The notes below the pieces were generated by a model. That model saw nothing but the letters and a program-made list of their open reading frames with translations. It made no database searches and had not been told where the DNA came from. Positions 16,447-25,114 of a DNA stretch of 26,672 bases are shown one piece after another. The position numbers and the translations under genes are program-made. The DNA is from an uncultured Lachnospiraceae bacterium (GTDB taxonomy: Bacteria; Bacillota; Clostridia; Lachnospirales; Lachnospiraceae), in contig CAJTRU010000051.1 of the NCBI GenBank assembly GCA_910579085.1, positions 1 to 26,672 of the forward strand. The letters are read 5' to 3'. Position 1 is the stretch's first letter. Every line of letters begins with the position of its first letter.

Positions 16447-16729
16447 TAATTTCCAGTTATAATATTTATTTTTTTATGTTTTTTTTAATTCTGATGGGTA
16501 CAGCAGGTTTCCAGTGTTCCAGCTAATATTATTCCACTCCAGGGCACTTCAGCACCGCCAGTGTTTGTATCCCGTTTTAAATAAAAAAAGGAACGGCAGT
16601 TTCTTTTTTTATAGGGATACTATGCACTGCTGCGTGGGCTGATGTAGCGCAAGCGTGCCCTGGAACGGAATAATTTAGTGGAACACCAGAAACCCTGCGT
16701 CCGTCCACCAATAAAAGATAACTGGAAAT
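16447..16729. mobile_element. MITE-like unit 2, core inverted relative to unit 1
   Basis: The ends are ATTTCCAGTTATA (16447-16459, plus) and AAAAGATAACTGGAAAT (16713-16729). The latter is the exact reverse complement of 16011-16027, the left end of unit 1. The inside forms a nested hairpin: arms 16501-16547 and 16655-16699 pair with a few bulges, GTATCCC (16567-16573) pairs with GGGATAC (16614-16620), and an A-run pairs with a T-run up to the apex. The shared blocks appear on the minus strand at 16632-16649 (15 of 18 identical to unit 1) and 16588-16604 (15 of 17 identical). No gene is present. Confidence 0.6.
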
Positions 16730-16735
16730 TATCTT
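16707..16735 (-). terminator. Weak terminator of the NlpC/P60 gene, formed by an element end
   Basis: AAGATAA (16715-16721) and TTATCTT (16729-16735) form a 7-bp stem with a 7-nt loop. On the minus strand TTTATT follows. It begins 17 nt past the stop codon of the gene at 16752. It coincides with the end motif of unit 2. Confidence 0.5.
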
Positions 16736-16751
16736 ATATATGTATTATCTG

Positions 16752-18530
16752 TCAGCCTACTGGCCTTGCTATCATTACTATTGAATCATTCTGTGAATAT
16801 TCGTAATGTATTACCGCATTATTACTGCTGCTGGCTGATACATCCATGTCCTGTCCTGTATACATTTCTACATGTGATATGTTTTTATAGCGCCCGTTTT
16901 TTGTATATGAGAAGAATACCAGGTCACCTGGAAGCAGTTTGTCGCTTGGCACTGCCTTGTTATAGAGTGTTTTTCCATTTTCTGTACACCATTTTGCTAT
17001 ATCAGCGGCTGTTGGTGCCCATCCGGATTCCACGCCAAAGAATACATCATACCTGGAATAAACCCTCCAGATAAGTGAACTACAGTCATAATAACCTTTT
17101 CTCATTCTCTTAGCCTGGCTGTAATGTGTCTTTGTATTGGAGATTGATATAGCTTTTTTTGAAGCTTTGTAGCCTTTAACAGAAGTTATTTCAACTGGTA
17201 TCTCTATTTTGCGTCCGTCTGCATTGGCAGTAATAACTGAGTTGCCTATTTTTAATGCTTCAACCAGGCCCTCTTCATCTACAGCCGCAACTGCTTTTTT
17301 GCTGCTTTTGAATGTTACTGTGCTCTTTTCCTCATCAAGCCCTTCTATTTTTATCTGGTTTGTACCGCCTTTACAGTCAACAATTCCATCACCATCATAA
17401 TAAGGGTCTGTTACTGTTATATAGCATACAATGTCCCTGCCATCTGCATTAATTGTAACTATATCTTCACCTGTATTATTGGCATAGAGTTTCCCTGCCT
17501 TTTTAAAATAAGCTGTTCCATTTTCACTTTTCTTTAAATTCCATTCAACTATGCTGGCGTCATTTAAGCCATCAACTGTAATAGTTTTGGTGACGCCTTC
17601 TGCTATTACAATGTCTGTTTCTGCAATAACCGGGTCTGTTACTACAAGTTTAGTTTCAAGCCTTATGGCATCACCATTTTTTGGTGTTATAACTGCTGCC
17701 AGGCCTGTTTCACCTGGTGCAACAGCAGCAATCCCGCTTCCGCTGGTAATTGCAGCGGTTTCATCAGCAATTTCCCACTTTACTGGAATATCTTCTTCAA
17801 GTGGTGCATAATTTGTTATTACAGGTGAATATGCTTCTGTACCCGCTGCCCTTGCCTGTGTTTCACTGGCAAATGCAGGAGCTGCTATATTTACTTGTGC
17901 AACTTCTGTCTTTATGCCGTCATCGCCTGAAACAAAAATTTTAGCACCTTCAAAACCATATGCAGTAACACTTCCATCTGCATTTACTACTATGTTTTCA
18001 TTGGAGGATGTATACATATACCTGCCTGTATCATATATCTGTGCTGCCATAAGGTAATAGCTGTTTCCATATGTTAAATCCACCTGCTCTGGGTCTAGCA
18101 CTTCTATTGTTATTATTTCTGTCTGGGTAATATTATTATATGTAAATGTAATATCAGCCTTGGCACTTCCTGCTGCAAGGGCTTTTACTGTACCATCGCT
18201 GTCTAAGCTTGCACACGCAGGCTCAGGGTTTTCACTGTTCCAGCTATAACTTATCTGATAACCTGCATCTGCTGCATTATAATCACCGCTGTAATTAGTC
18301 CCTAAAAACTCTTCACTTACAAAACTTCCAAGGCTTAAAGTGCCACCTGTAAAAACTTGGGCGCTGTCCTGGTATAAAAGTTTGTCCAGCGCAGAAGCTT
18401 TCTGCCATAAAAGACAGCTTGCCATAAGCATGACAAATAAACACAGGAGTTTCTTCTGCTTAATAATCCTGCTAAGGCCTGCAAGTATCTTTTTTTTGTC
18501 TTTAACAAGGTCTTTAATAAGGCCAGTCAT
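16752..18530 (-). CDS. Secreted Ig-like / NlpC-P60 cell-wall hydrolase
   Basis: 592 aa. A long basic N-terminus precedes a hydrophobic segment (about 28-42, LLCLFVMLMASCLLW) ending in ASA, giving a signal peptide or anchor. About residues 50-450 hold four or so Big_2-type bacterial Ig-like units (for example 'ASLDSDGTVKALAAGSAKAD', 'VAAVDEEGLVEALKIGNSVI'). The C-terminal 130 residues are an NlpC/P60 peptidase with Cys483 (GYYDCSSLIWRVYS), His553 (ISHVEMYTG), a likely third residue His575, and the 'LLPGDLVFFSYT' motif. Such enzymes cut peptide stems of peptidoglycan, usually gamma-D-Glu to diamino acid bonds. The start has GGAGG 7 nt upstream. It follows engB by 123 nt on the same strand, where a GC-rich inverted repeat (18612-18644) lacks a T-run, so readthrough is possible. 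Confidence 0.88.
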   Translation of the reverse strand: MTGLIKDLVKDKKKILAGLSRIIKQKKLLCLFVMLMASCLLWQKASALDKLLYQDSAQVFTGGTLSLGSFVSEEFLGTNYSGDYNAADAGYQISYSWNSENPEPACASLDSDGTVKALAAGSAKADITFTYNNITQTEIITIEVLDPEQVDLTYGNSYYLMAAQIYDTGRYMYTSSNENIVVNADGSVTAYGFEGAKIFVSGDDGIKTEVAQVNIAAPAFASETQARAAGTEAYSPVITNYAPLEEDIPVKWEIADETAAITSGSGIAAVAPGETGLAAVITPKNGDAIRLETKLVVTDPVIAETDIVIAEGVTKTITVDGLNDASIVEWNLKKSENGTAYFKKAGKLYANNTGEDIVTINADGRDIVCYITVTDPYYDGDGIVDCKGGTNQIKIEGLDEEKSTVTFKSSKKAVAAVDEEGLVEALKIGNSVITANADGRKIEIPVEITSVKGYKASKKAISISNTKTHYSQAKRMRKGYYDCSSLIWRVYSRYDVFFGVESGWAPTAADIAKWCTENGKTLYNKAVPSDKLLPGDLVFFSYTKNGRYKNISHVEMYTGQDMDVSASSSNNAVIHYEYSQNDSIVMIARPVG

Positions 18531-18653
18531 CTTTCATCCTCCATTCTGTTCTTTTTTGTCCATACAGGTTCTGCAATACGCATCGCCTGTATCCTGCTGC
18601 ATACCACATAAGCAAGCCTGGGGCTGCTAAAAGGCTTGGCTTGCCTGATGAGG

Positions 18654-19256
18654 TTAAATATCATCTTTAAAGTTCCCATAGACCATGTCAATATACTCCC
18701 ATATCTCATCCTTTCCAGCCTTTGTAACTGCTGAAAATGGTATTACAGGTGTGCCCTCTTCTACATCCAGGGTCTTTTTTATATCCTGTAAAAGCTTCGC
18801 TTTCTGTGCACGCTTTACTTTATCCTCTTTTGTTGCAATAATTATAGGATTAAAGCCATAGTTTATGCACCAGTTATACATTTTTATATCATTGCTGTTA
18901 GGTGTATGGCGTATATCCACAAGTAAAAATATAAGTCTAAGGACTTTTGAGCCTTCCAGATAATTATTAATCATTTTGCCCCATTTTTCAACAAGGTTTT
19001 TAGATACTTTTGCATACCCGTATCCCGGCAGGTCAACAAAATACAACATTTCATTAATATTGTAGAAATTGATTGTCTGGGTTTTGCCAGGCTGGGAGGA
19101 AGTCCTTGCATATGATTTCCTCTCTGCCAGGCTGTTGATAAGTGATGATTTGCCAACATTTGACCGCCCTGCAAATGCAATTTCAAGCAGGCTGTTCTCT
19201 GGAAGCCTGCTTGTAACGCCACAGACTGTTTCAAGGTTTATACTTTTTACCTTCAT
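18654..19256 (-). CDS. engB: Ribosome-assembly GTPase EngB (YsxC/YihA)
   Basis: 200 aa, full length. A small P-loop GTPase needed for assembly of the large ribosomal subunit. Motifs: G1 GRSNVGKSS (30-38), the SQPGKTQTINFY switch I (54-65), G3 DLPGYG (75-80), G4 TKED (142-145; TKAD or TKSD is more usual) and G5 'FSAVTKAG'. The ATG directly follows the lon stop codon with no spacer. GGGGAGG inside the end of lon is 11 nt upstream, so the two are translationally coupled. The lon-engB order is common in Firmicutes. Confidence 0.96.
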   Translation of the reverse strand: MKVKSINLETVCGVTSRLPENSLLEIAFAGRSNVGKSSLINSLAERKSYARTSSQPGKTQTINFYNINEMLYFVDLPGYGYAKVSKNLVEKWGKMINNYLEGSKVLRLIFLLVDIRHTPNSNDIKMYNWCINYGFNPIIIATKEDKVKRAQKAKLLQDIKKTLDVEEGTPVIPFSAVTKAGKDEIWEYIDMVYGNFKDDI

Positions 19257-21584
19257 CTATACTAAAACCTCCCCGAATACTTCTTCTGCATGTTGTACAT
19301 ATTTTACACTTATCCCGTCTAAAATCTCTTTCTCAAGGTCATCAATATCCTTTTTATTCTTAAGAGGCACTAACACAAGCTTTATCCCAGCCGACTTTGC
19401 AGCAAGGATTTTTTCCTTTAAACCGCCTATAGGGAGCACACGTCCCCTTAATGTAAGCTCACCAGTCATAGCAACATCTGGCCGTACCTTTTTATCTGTT
19501 ACAGCCGAATAAATTGCTGTAGCCATAGTAATGCCCGCTGACGGCCCGTCCTTTGGCACTGCACCTTCTGGCACATGCAGGTGTACATCATGCTTTTCAA
19601 AATATTCCTCTGGGAAACTGTCTGGGATAACTGACCTTACATATGACAATGCAATTTTAGCTGATTCCTGCATTACATCACCAAGTTTCCCTGTAAGTTC
19701 CAGCTTTCCTGTACCCTTCATAATATTTACTTCTATCTCCAGTGTGTCACCACCTGTGCTTGTCCACGCAAGTCCTCTGGCTATTCCTGCTGCTGCCTCT
19801 TTATTTGCCATATCTGTTGTGTATTTTTCTGTGCCAAGGAATTTCCTTATATTGCGCTCTGAAACCCTGGTCTTGCTTTCTGCGTCTTTAGCCACTTCCA
19901 TAGCAGCCTTACGGCAAATCTGCGCAATTTTCCTTTCAAGGTTCCTGACTCCTGCTTCCCTTGTATAATTTTCAATAATTATCCTGACTGCCTTATCTGA
20001 TATATTAAGCTGGTTTTTTGTCAAACCATTGGCATTTTTTTGTTTTTCTATAAGATGTTCCTTTGCAATATGGAATTTTTCATTTGATGTATAGCCAGAA
20101 AGTTCAATAACTTCCATCCTGTCAAGCAGCGGCCTTGGAATTGTATCAGTTGTGTTAGCTGTGCATATAAACATTACTTTAGATAAATCAACAGGCATTT
20201 CTACATAGTGGTCACGGAAATATTTGTTCTGTTCAGGGTCTAATACTTCCAGAAGTGCTGATGACGGGTCTCCTTTATAATCACTGCCAATCTTGTCTAT
20301 TTCATCCAAAAGCATTACAGGGTTTTTTGATTTAGCTGTCCTTAATGCGGCAACAATCCTTCCTGGCATTGCACCTACATAAGTACGCCTGTGCCCTCTT
20401 ATCTCTGCTTCGTCACGCACGCCTCCAAGGCAGATACGTACATATTTCCGGTCCATTGACTTTGCAACAGACTTTGCTATTGATGTCTTGCCTGTGCCTG
20501 GAGGCCCTGTAAGGCATATAACAGGGCTTTGGCCATCTTTTTTAATTGCCTTGACCGCTAGACATTCAAGAACCCTTTCCTTAACTTTTTCCAAACCATA
20601 GTGCTCTTTGTCTAGTACCCCGCTTGCACGCACAACGTCTGTGTTGCTTTTGCTCTCTTTTTTCCAGGGAATATCTAAAAGTGTTTCAATATACCCCCTT
20701 ATAACAGCATTTTCAGAGGAACTAGAACTTGTAATTTTAAACCGCCTTATTTCCTCTGCAAGCTTTTTCTTTACTTTCTTAGGTGCTTTAAGCTTTTTTA
20801 ATGCCTCTGTATATCTATCTGCGTCAGAGTCTGAATCATCCTCGCCAAGTTCTTTGTGTATGGCCTTCATCTGTTCACGCAGGTAATATTCACGCTGGTT
20901 GCTCTCTACTTGTGATTTTACACGCCTTGCAATATCATCCTGTATGCGTGCTATTCCTGTTTCACGGCTTAACACTACGGAAAGCTGCTCATGCCGGTCT
21001 ATTATGCTGTCTTCTGAAAGAATTTTCTGCTTTATCTGGTAATTTACAGGAATATTTGAACTAATCTGGTATATTAATGTGTCTAAGTCAGTTATATTTA
21101 ATATTTCATCAACAAGTTTCTGGTTAAACCTGCCATTTGCATTTGCATATACCTGGAATAAATCTTTAAGCCCGCGTATCATCGCAACAATTTCCAATGT
21201 ATATGATGTATCTTTGGTTTCTGGAATGTTTTCAAGCGTGCCTGCCATATAACCATCCATTGATTCAAGATACATAAGTTTCATCCGTTCCCTGCCAGAT
21301 ATAACTACCCTTATAATCTTGCCAGGCATATTTACAATCTGTTTTACTTCTGCAAGTGTCCCTGTTTCAAATAAATCGTCCATGCCTGGTGTTTCAACAG
21401 ACGGGTCTTTCTGTGCAACAGTAAACACAAGCTGCCTGCCATTCATAGCTTCTTTAAGTGCCTTGACTGTATTTTCACGCCCTACTTCAAAATATACAGT
21501 AGTCTTTGGAAATACAACCAGGTCTCTTAATGTAACTATTGGAATTCCCTCCATTTTATCTGTTACATCTAAATTTTCTTCCAT
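19257..21584 (-). CDS. lon: ATP-dependent protease Lon (LonA)
   Basis: 775 aa, typical of LonA. It unfolds and degrades damaged and regulatory proteins in the cytoplasm. Domain order: N-terminal substrate domain (about 12-200, 'IPIVTLRDLVVFPKTTVYFE'), coiled linker (about 210-290), AAA+ module with Walker A GPPGTGKT (360-367) and Walker B VMLLDEID (423-430), then the protease domain with Ser682 (PKDGPSAGITM) and Lys725 (GGLKEK). The 43-residue spacing of the Ser-Lys dyad equals that of E. coli Lon. The ribosome binding site is GGAGACAGGA. It lies 84 nt after clpX, separated by a long hairpin (21621-21650). Confidence 0.97.
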   Translation of the reverse strand: MEENLDVTDKMEGIPIVTLRDLVVFPKTTVYFEVGRENTVKALKEAMNGRQLVFTVAQKDPSVETPGMDDLFETGTLAEVKQIVNMPGKIIRVVISGRERMKLMYLESMDGYMAGTLENIPETKDTSYTLEIVAMIRGLKDLFQVYANANGRFNQKLVDEILNITDLDTLIYQISSNIPVNYQIKQKILSEDSIIDRHEQLSVVLSRETGIARIQDDIARRVKSQVESNQREYYLREQMKAIHKELGEDDSDSDADRYTEALKKLKAPKKVKKKLAEEIRRFKITSSSSSENAVIRGYIETLLDIPWKKESKSNTDVVRASGVLDKEHYGLEKVKERVLECLAVKAIKKDGQSPVICLTGPPGTGKTSIAKSVAKSMDRKYVRICLGGVRDEAEIRGHRRTYVGAMPGRIVAALRTAKSKNPVMLLDEIDKIGSDYKGDPSSALLEVLDPEQNKYFRDHYVEMPVDLSKVMFICTANTTDTIPRPLLDRMEVIELSGYTSNEKFHIAKEHLIEKQKNANGLTKNQLNISDKAVRIIIENYTREAGVRNLERKIAQICRKAAMEVAKDAESKTRVSERNIRKFLGTEKYTTDMANKEAAAGIARGLAWTSTGGDTLEIEVNIMKGTGKLELTGKLGDVMQESAKIALSYVRSVIPDSFPEEYFEKHDVHLHVPEGAVPKDGPSAGITMATAIYSAVTDKKVRPDVAMTGELTLRGRVLPIGGLKEKILAAKSAGIKLVLVPLKNKKDIDDLEKEILDGISVKYVQHAEEVFGEVLV

Positions 21585-21620
21585 TTAATATCCTGTCTCC
21601 ATTCTGTTTTTATATAACCC

Positions 21621-21650
21621 AAACAGAGGGATTACTTAATCCCCCTGTTT
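21621..21650 (-). other. Strong hairpin between clpX and lon
   Basis: Arms 21621-21634 and 21637-21650 pair over 14 positions with one G-T wobble and almost no loop. No T-run follows on the minus strand, so it is more likely a mRNA processing or stability element than a classic terminator. Confidence 0.6.
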
Positions 21651-21668
21651 ACTGGCTTTTTGCAAAGC

Positions 21669-22949
21669 CTATGCAATTTCGTTTTTAGTCCTTCTGCTTG
21701 TACGCCTGGTTTCGTTATTGTCAAGTACCAGCAGGGGCTCTTCATCACCTGTTACTGATTCCTTAGTAATAATACATTCTTTTACTTCATCATCTGATGG
21801 TACTTCAAACATAGCATCCATCATAATTGATTCCATAATTGCACGCAGCCCCCTGGCACCTGTTTTTCTTTCAACAGAACGCTTTGCAACTGCTGCAATC
21901 GCATCATCTTCAAATGACAGTTTTACACCATCTAATTCAAACAGCTTTTTATATTGCTTTGTAATCGCATTTTTAGGCTCAACAAGAATTCTTTTCAGTG
22001 CCTCTTCGTCAAGCAAATCAAGTGCAACGTTGACTGGAAGCCTTCCTATAAGTTCTGGTATAATGCCAAATTTAACAAAATCCTCTGGAAGTACCTGGCG
22101 GAATAAATCACCAATATTTTCATCCCTTTTTGTTGAAATCTCTGCATTAAAGCCAATGGACTTCCTGCCTATACGTGTACCTATAATATTTTCCAGGCCA
22201 TCAAACGCACCACCACAGATAAATAATATATTTGTGGTATCAATCTGGTAAAATTCCTGGTGCGGGTGTTTCCTTCCGCCCTGTGGCGGCACACTTGCAA
22301 CAGTTCCCTCTAAAATTTTAAGAAGTGCCTGCTGTACGCCTTCACCTGAAACATCCCTTGTAATTGATACATTTTCACCTTTACGTGTAATTTTATCAAT
22401 CTCATCTATATAGATAATTCCATGTGAAGCCCTCTCCATGTCATACTCTGCTGCCTGTATAATTTTTAAAAGGATGTTTTCCACATCTTCACCTACATAT
22501 CCTGCTTCTGTAAGCGCTGTAGCGTCTGCAATAGCAAATGGGACATTAAGTATCTTTGCAAGTGTCTGTGCAAGGAATGTCTTGCCTGAACCAGTAGGCC
22601 CAATCATCATAATATTGCTTTTTTGCAGTTCTACATCCATATTACGGCTTGAGAGTACACGTTTATAGTGGTTATAAACCGACACGGAAAGTACCTTCTT
22701 GGCTTCTTCCTGGCCTACTACATATTCATCAAGGAATTCCTTGATTTCCTTTGGCTTAAGAAGGTTTATATCCATATCATTCATATATAATTCATCATCA
22801 TTTACATCTTCTTCAATGATTTCAGAACAAAGTTCAATACACTGGTCGCAGATATAGACACCTGGCCCTGCAACTAATTTGTGTACCTGGTTCTGCGTCT
22901 TTCCACAGAATGAACACTTAAGCTTTGCTTCATCTTTTTTTATGCCCAT
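21669..22949 (-). CDS. clpX: ClpX, ATPase subunit of the ClpXP protease
   Basis: 426 aa from ATG 22949. An ATG at 22961 is part of the ribosome binding site (ATGGAGG) and is rejected. ClpX unfolds tagged proteins and feeds them to ClpP, encoded just upstream. Features: the N-terminal zinc-binding domain with Cys12, Cys15, Cys34 and Cys37; AAA+ Walker A GPTGSGKT (117-124), pore loop GYVG (150-153), Walker B IIYIDEID (178-185), and the ClpP-docking IGF tripeptide (265-267). The 'RKTGARGLRAIMESIMMDAM' sensor-2 region is intact. The start lies 100 nt after the clpP stop, with a hairpin between. Confidence 0.97.
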   Translation of the reverse strand: MGIKKDEAKLKCSFCGKTQNQVHKLVAGPGVYICDQCIELCSEIIEEDVNDDELYMNDMDINLLKPKEIKEFLDEYVVGQEEAKKVLSVSVYNHYKRVLSSRNMDVELQKSNIMMIGPTGSGKTFLAQTLAKILNVPFAIADATALTEAGYVGEDVENILLKIIQAAEYDMERASHGIIYIDEIDKITRKGENVSITRDVSGEGVQQALLKILEGTVASVPPQGGRKHPHQEFYQIDTTNILFICGGAFDGLENIIGTRIGRKSIGFNAEISTKRDENIGDLFRQVLPEDFVKFGIIPELIGRLPVNVALDLLDEEALKRILVEPKNAITKQYKKLFELDGVKLSFEDDAIAAVAKRSVERKTGARGLRAIMESIMMDAMFEVPSDDEVKECIITKESVTGDEEPLLVLDNNETRRTSRRTKNEIA

Positions 22950-23001
22950 TGCTACCTCCAAACAAACTAATGAAAAACAATGCCTGTATAATTGAAACCA
23001 T

Positions 23002-23042
23002 AATCATTCTTTGGGTGCGTTTTTTGCAGACTTAGAATGATT
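23002..23042. other. Inverted repeat between clpP and clpX
   Basis: AATCATTCT (23002-23010) and AGAATGATT (23034-23042) pair perfectly, with a further partial TTGAAA/TTTCAA extension. A T-run follows on plus but not on minus, so in the clpP-clpX transcript it would be a hairpin without terminator tail. Confidence 0.45.
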
Positions 23043-23049
23043 TTTCAAT

Positions 23050-23637
23050 TTATTTCCTCTTTGTGATTATTTCATCTATAAGTCCATAATCTTTAGCTTC
23101 CTGTGCTGTCATATAATTATCACGCTCTGTATCAATCTGTATCTGCTCCAGGTCTTTTCCTGTATTGGCAGCAAGTATTTCATTCAGGCGGCTTCTTGTC
23201 TTTAAAATCTGTTCTGCTACTATGCGGATTTCTGTTTCCTGGCCTTTTGCCCCGCCTGATGGCTGGTGTATCATAACTTCTGCATTAGGAAGCGCAAACC
23301 TTTTGCCCTTTGTGCCACCTGCAAGCAGGAAAGCGCCCATGCTGGCAGCAAGTCCCATACAGATAGTTGAAACATCACATTTTATATAGTTCATTGTATC
23401 ATATATTGCAAACCCTGCACTTACTGAACCGCCAGGGCTGTTTATATAAAACTGCACGTCCTTTTCTGAATCCTGTGATTCAAGGAAAAGAAGCTGTGAT
23501 ACAAGAAGGCTTGCTACATCGTCATTTACTTCCCCTGTAAGGAATATAATCCTGTCTTGTAAAAGCCTTGAATAAATATCATATGAGCGCTCGCCGCTGC
23601 TCGTCTTTTCGATAACATAAGGTATGCTATACCCCAT
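23050..23637 (-). CDS. clpP: ClpP protease subunit
   Basis: 195 aa, usual length. Forms the double-ring serine protease chamber that works with ClpX. The catalytic triad is complete: Ser99 (GLAASMGAF), His124 (VMIHQPSGG) and Asp173 (TERDNYM). The oxyanion segment 'NSPGGSVSAGFAIYD' is also present. A GGTGAG lies 6 nt upstream of the ATG. It follows tig by 38 nt. Confidence 0.97.
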   Translation of the reverse strand: MGYSIPYVIEKTSSGERSYDIYSRLLQDRIIFLTGEVNDDVASLLVSQLLFLESQDSEKDVQFYINSPGGSVSAGFAIYDTMNYIKCDVSTICMGLAASMGAFLLAGGTKGKRFALPNAEVMIHQPSGGAKGQETEIRIVAEQILKTRSRLNEILAANTGKDLEQIQIDTERDNYMTAQEAKDYGLIDEIITKRK

Positions 23638-23675
23638 AACTTCTCACCATTCCTTTCTGGTTTTAAAGCCTGGTT

Positions 23676-24974
23676 TTAGTTCTCCTGGCTCTTTTCAGCA
23701 GCGGAAGCTACAACAAGTTCTACAGCCTTCTGTACAGCTATATCCATGCGTATCTGTTCTTTCTCATTGTCACTAATTAATCCAGTGAGCTTGTCTTTCT
23801 CCATGTTGTAAGCTTCTGCCATTCTCTCAACTTCCTTGTCATAGTCTTCATCTGACACTTCAATGTTTTCAGCAGCAGCTACTGCTTCAAGTACAAGACG
23901 GCTCTGTATACGTTTAAGTGCCTGTGGCTTTAATTCATCAATCATTTTCTGTGGTGTCAGGCCTGTAAGCTGCATATACTGTTCCATTGAAAGCCCCTGT
24001 GCCTGGAGACGCTGTGCAAATTCCTGTGTCATCTGCCTTGTCTGTGCATCAACCATAGGGTCTGGAATTTCCATCTGTGAATTCTCAATAATTGCTCCAA
24101 TTACTTCTTCTTCCTTTTCCCTTTCAAGCGCTGCTTCCTTGTTTTCAAGAAGTTTTTTCTTTAAGTCTTCCTTATACTCTTCTAATGTGTCAAAATCAGA
24201 TACATCCTGTGCAAATTCATCATCAATATCAGGAAGTTCTTTTACTTTTATATCATTAATTTCTACATAGAATACAGCATCTTTGCCTCTGAGTTCCTCT
24301 GCCTGGTACATATCAGGGAATGTTACATGCACTTCTACAGAATCGCCTGCATTTTTGCCAATAAGCTGTTCTTCAAAATTATCAATAAATGTATGTGAAC
24401 CAAGGACAAGTGAATAGTCTTCTGCTTTGCCGCCTTCAAACTGTTCACCGCCAACATACCCGTCAAAGTTTATAATAACAGTATCTCCCTCTTGTGTTGC
24501 CCTGTCATCAACTGTAATCATACGTGAGTTATTTTCCCTTACCCTGCTGATTTCAGTGTCTACTTCTTCATCTGTTACTTCTGCGGTCTTCTTTTCAACT
24601 TCTATTCCTTTGTATTCACCAAGAGTAATTTCTGGTTTAACTGCTACTGTTGCAGCAAATATAAAAGGAGTGCCCTTTTCTATCTGTTCAACTTCTATTT
24701 CAGGCTGGGAAACGATTTCTAAACCACTTTCCTTTGCAGCATTTTCATATGCATCAGGAATTATGATATTGGCAGCATCCTCATAAAATACGCTTGCACC
24801 ATACATTTTTTCTATCATTTTACGTGGAGCTTTTCCCTTACGGAAGCCTGGCATTGCTATCTTGTTCCTGCTTTTTTTATATACTTCATCAAGCGCTTTT
24901 TCAAATTCCTGTGCTGGAACTTCAATAACAAGCTTTGCCATATTCTTCTCTAACTTTTCTACCTGTACACTCAT
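23676..24974 (-). CDS. tig: Trigger factor chaperone
   Basis: 432 aa. A ribosome-bound chaperone with peptidyl-prolyl isomerase activity. The N-terminal ribosome-docking signature GFRKGKAP is at 43-50 ('MPGFRKGKAPRKMIEKMYG'). An FKBP-type domain follows at about 150-240 ('GDTVIINFDGYVGGEQFEGG', 'GSHTFIDNFEEQLIG'). The helical C-terminal arms fill about 250-430. AAGGAGG lies 10 nt upstream of the ATG. A promoter at 25031-25060 makes it first of the tig-clpP-clpX-lon-engB group, which joins folding and degradation of new proteins. Confidence 0.97.
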   Translation of the reverse strand: MSVQVEKLEKNMAKLVIEVPAQEFEKALDEVYKKSRNKIAMPGFRKGKAPRKMIEKMYGASVFYEDAANIIIPDAYENAAKESGLEIVSQPEIEVEQIEKGTPFIFAATVAVKPEITLGEYKGIEVEKKTAEVTDEEVDTEISRVRENNSRMITVDDRATQEGDTVIINFDGYVGGEQFEGGKAEDYSLVLGSHTFIDNFEEQLIGKNAGDSVEVHVTFPDMYQAEELRGKDAVFYVEINDIKVKELPDIDDEFAQDVSDFDTLEEYKEDLKKKLLENKEAALEREKEEEVIGAIIENSQMEIPDPMVDAQTRQMTQEFAQRLQAQGLSMEQYMQLTGLTPQKMIDELKPQALKRIQSRLVLEAVAAAENIEVSDEDYDKEVERMAEAYNMEKDKLTGLISDNEKEQIRMDIAVQKAVELVVASAAEKSQEN

Positions 24975-24998
24975 TTTAATATTTCCTCCTTATAATAA

Positions 24999-25014
24999 AC
25001 GGGTAATCTCCCGT
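24999..25014 (-). other. Small hairpin in the tig leader
   Basis: ACGGG (24999-25003) and CCCGT (25010-25014) form a 5-bp stem about 10 nt upstream of the AGGAGG of tig. It is the only GC-rich spot of the leader and could affect mRNA stability. Confidence 0.35.
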
Positions 25015-25030
25015 AATTTACCATTTGTAT

Positions 25031-25060
25031 AATATATCATGAACAAACCACTGAAATCAA
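25031..25060 (-). promoter_or_regulatory. Promoter of the tig-clpP-clpX-lon-engB group
   Basis: On minus, TTGATT (25055-25060) and TATATT (25031-25036) with 18 bp spacing and a TGA extended -10. Transcription would start about 50 nt before tig. No CIRCE or CtsR-like operator was recognised. Confidence 0.55.
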
Positions 25061-25114
25061 GGGGGTTTGTTAAATTTTATAACTTTTCGCACCTGTTTTA
25101 TAAATTTGTAAATT

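Noticed and set aside
18612..18644. GC-rich inverted repeat between engB and the NlpC/P60 gene as a terminator
   Set aside because: Only 7 bp pair across a 19-nt loop, and no T-run follows on the minus strand. Readthrough seems more likely.
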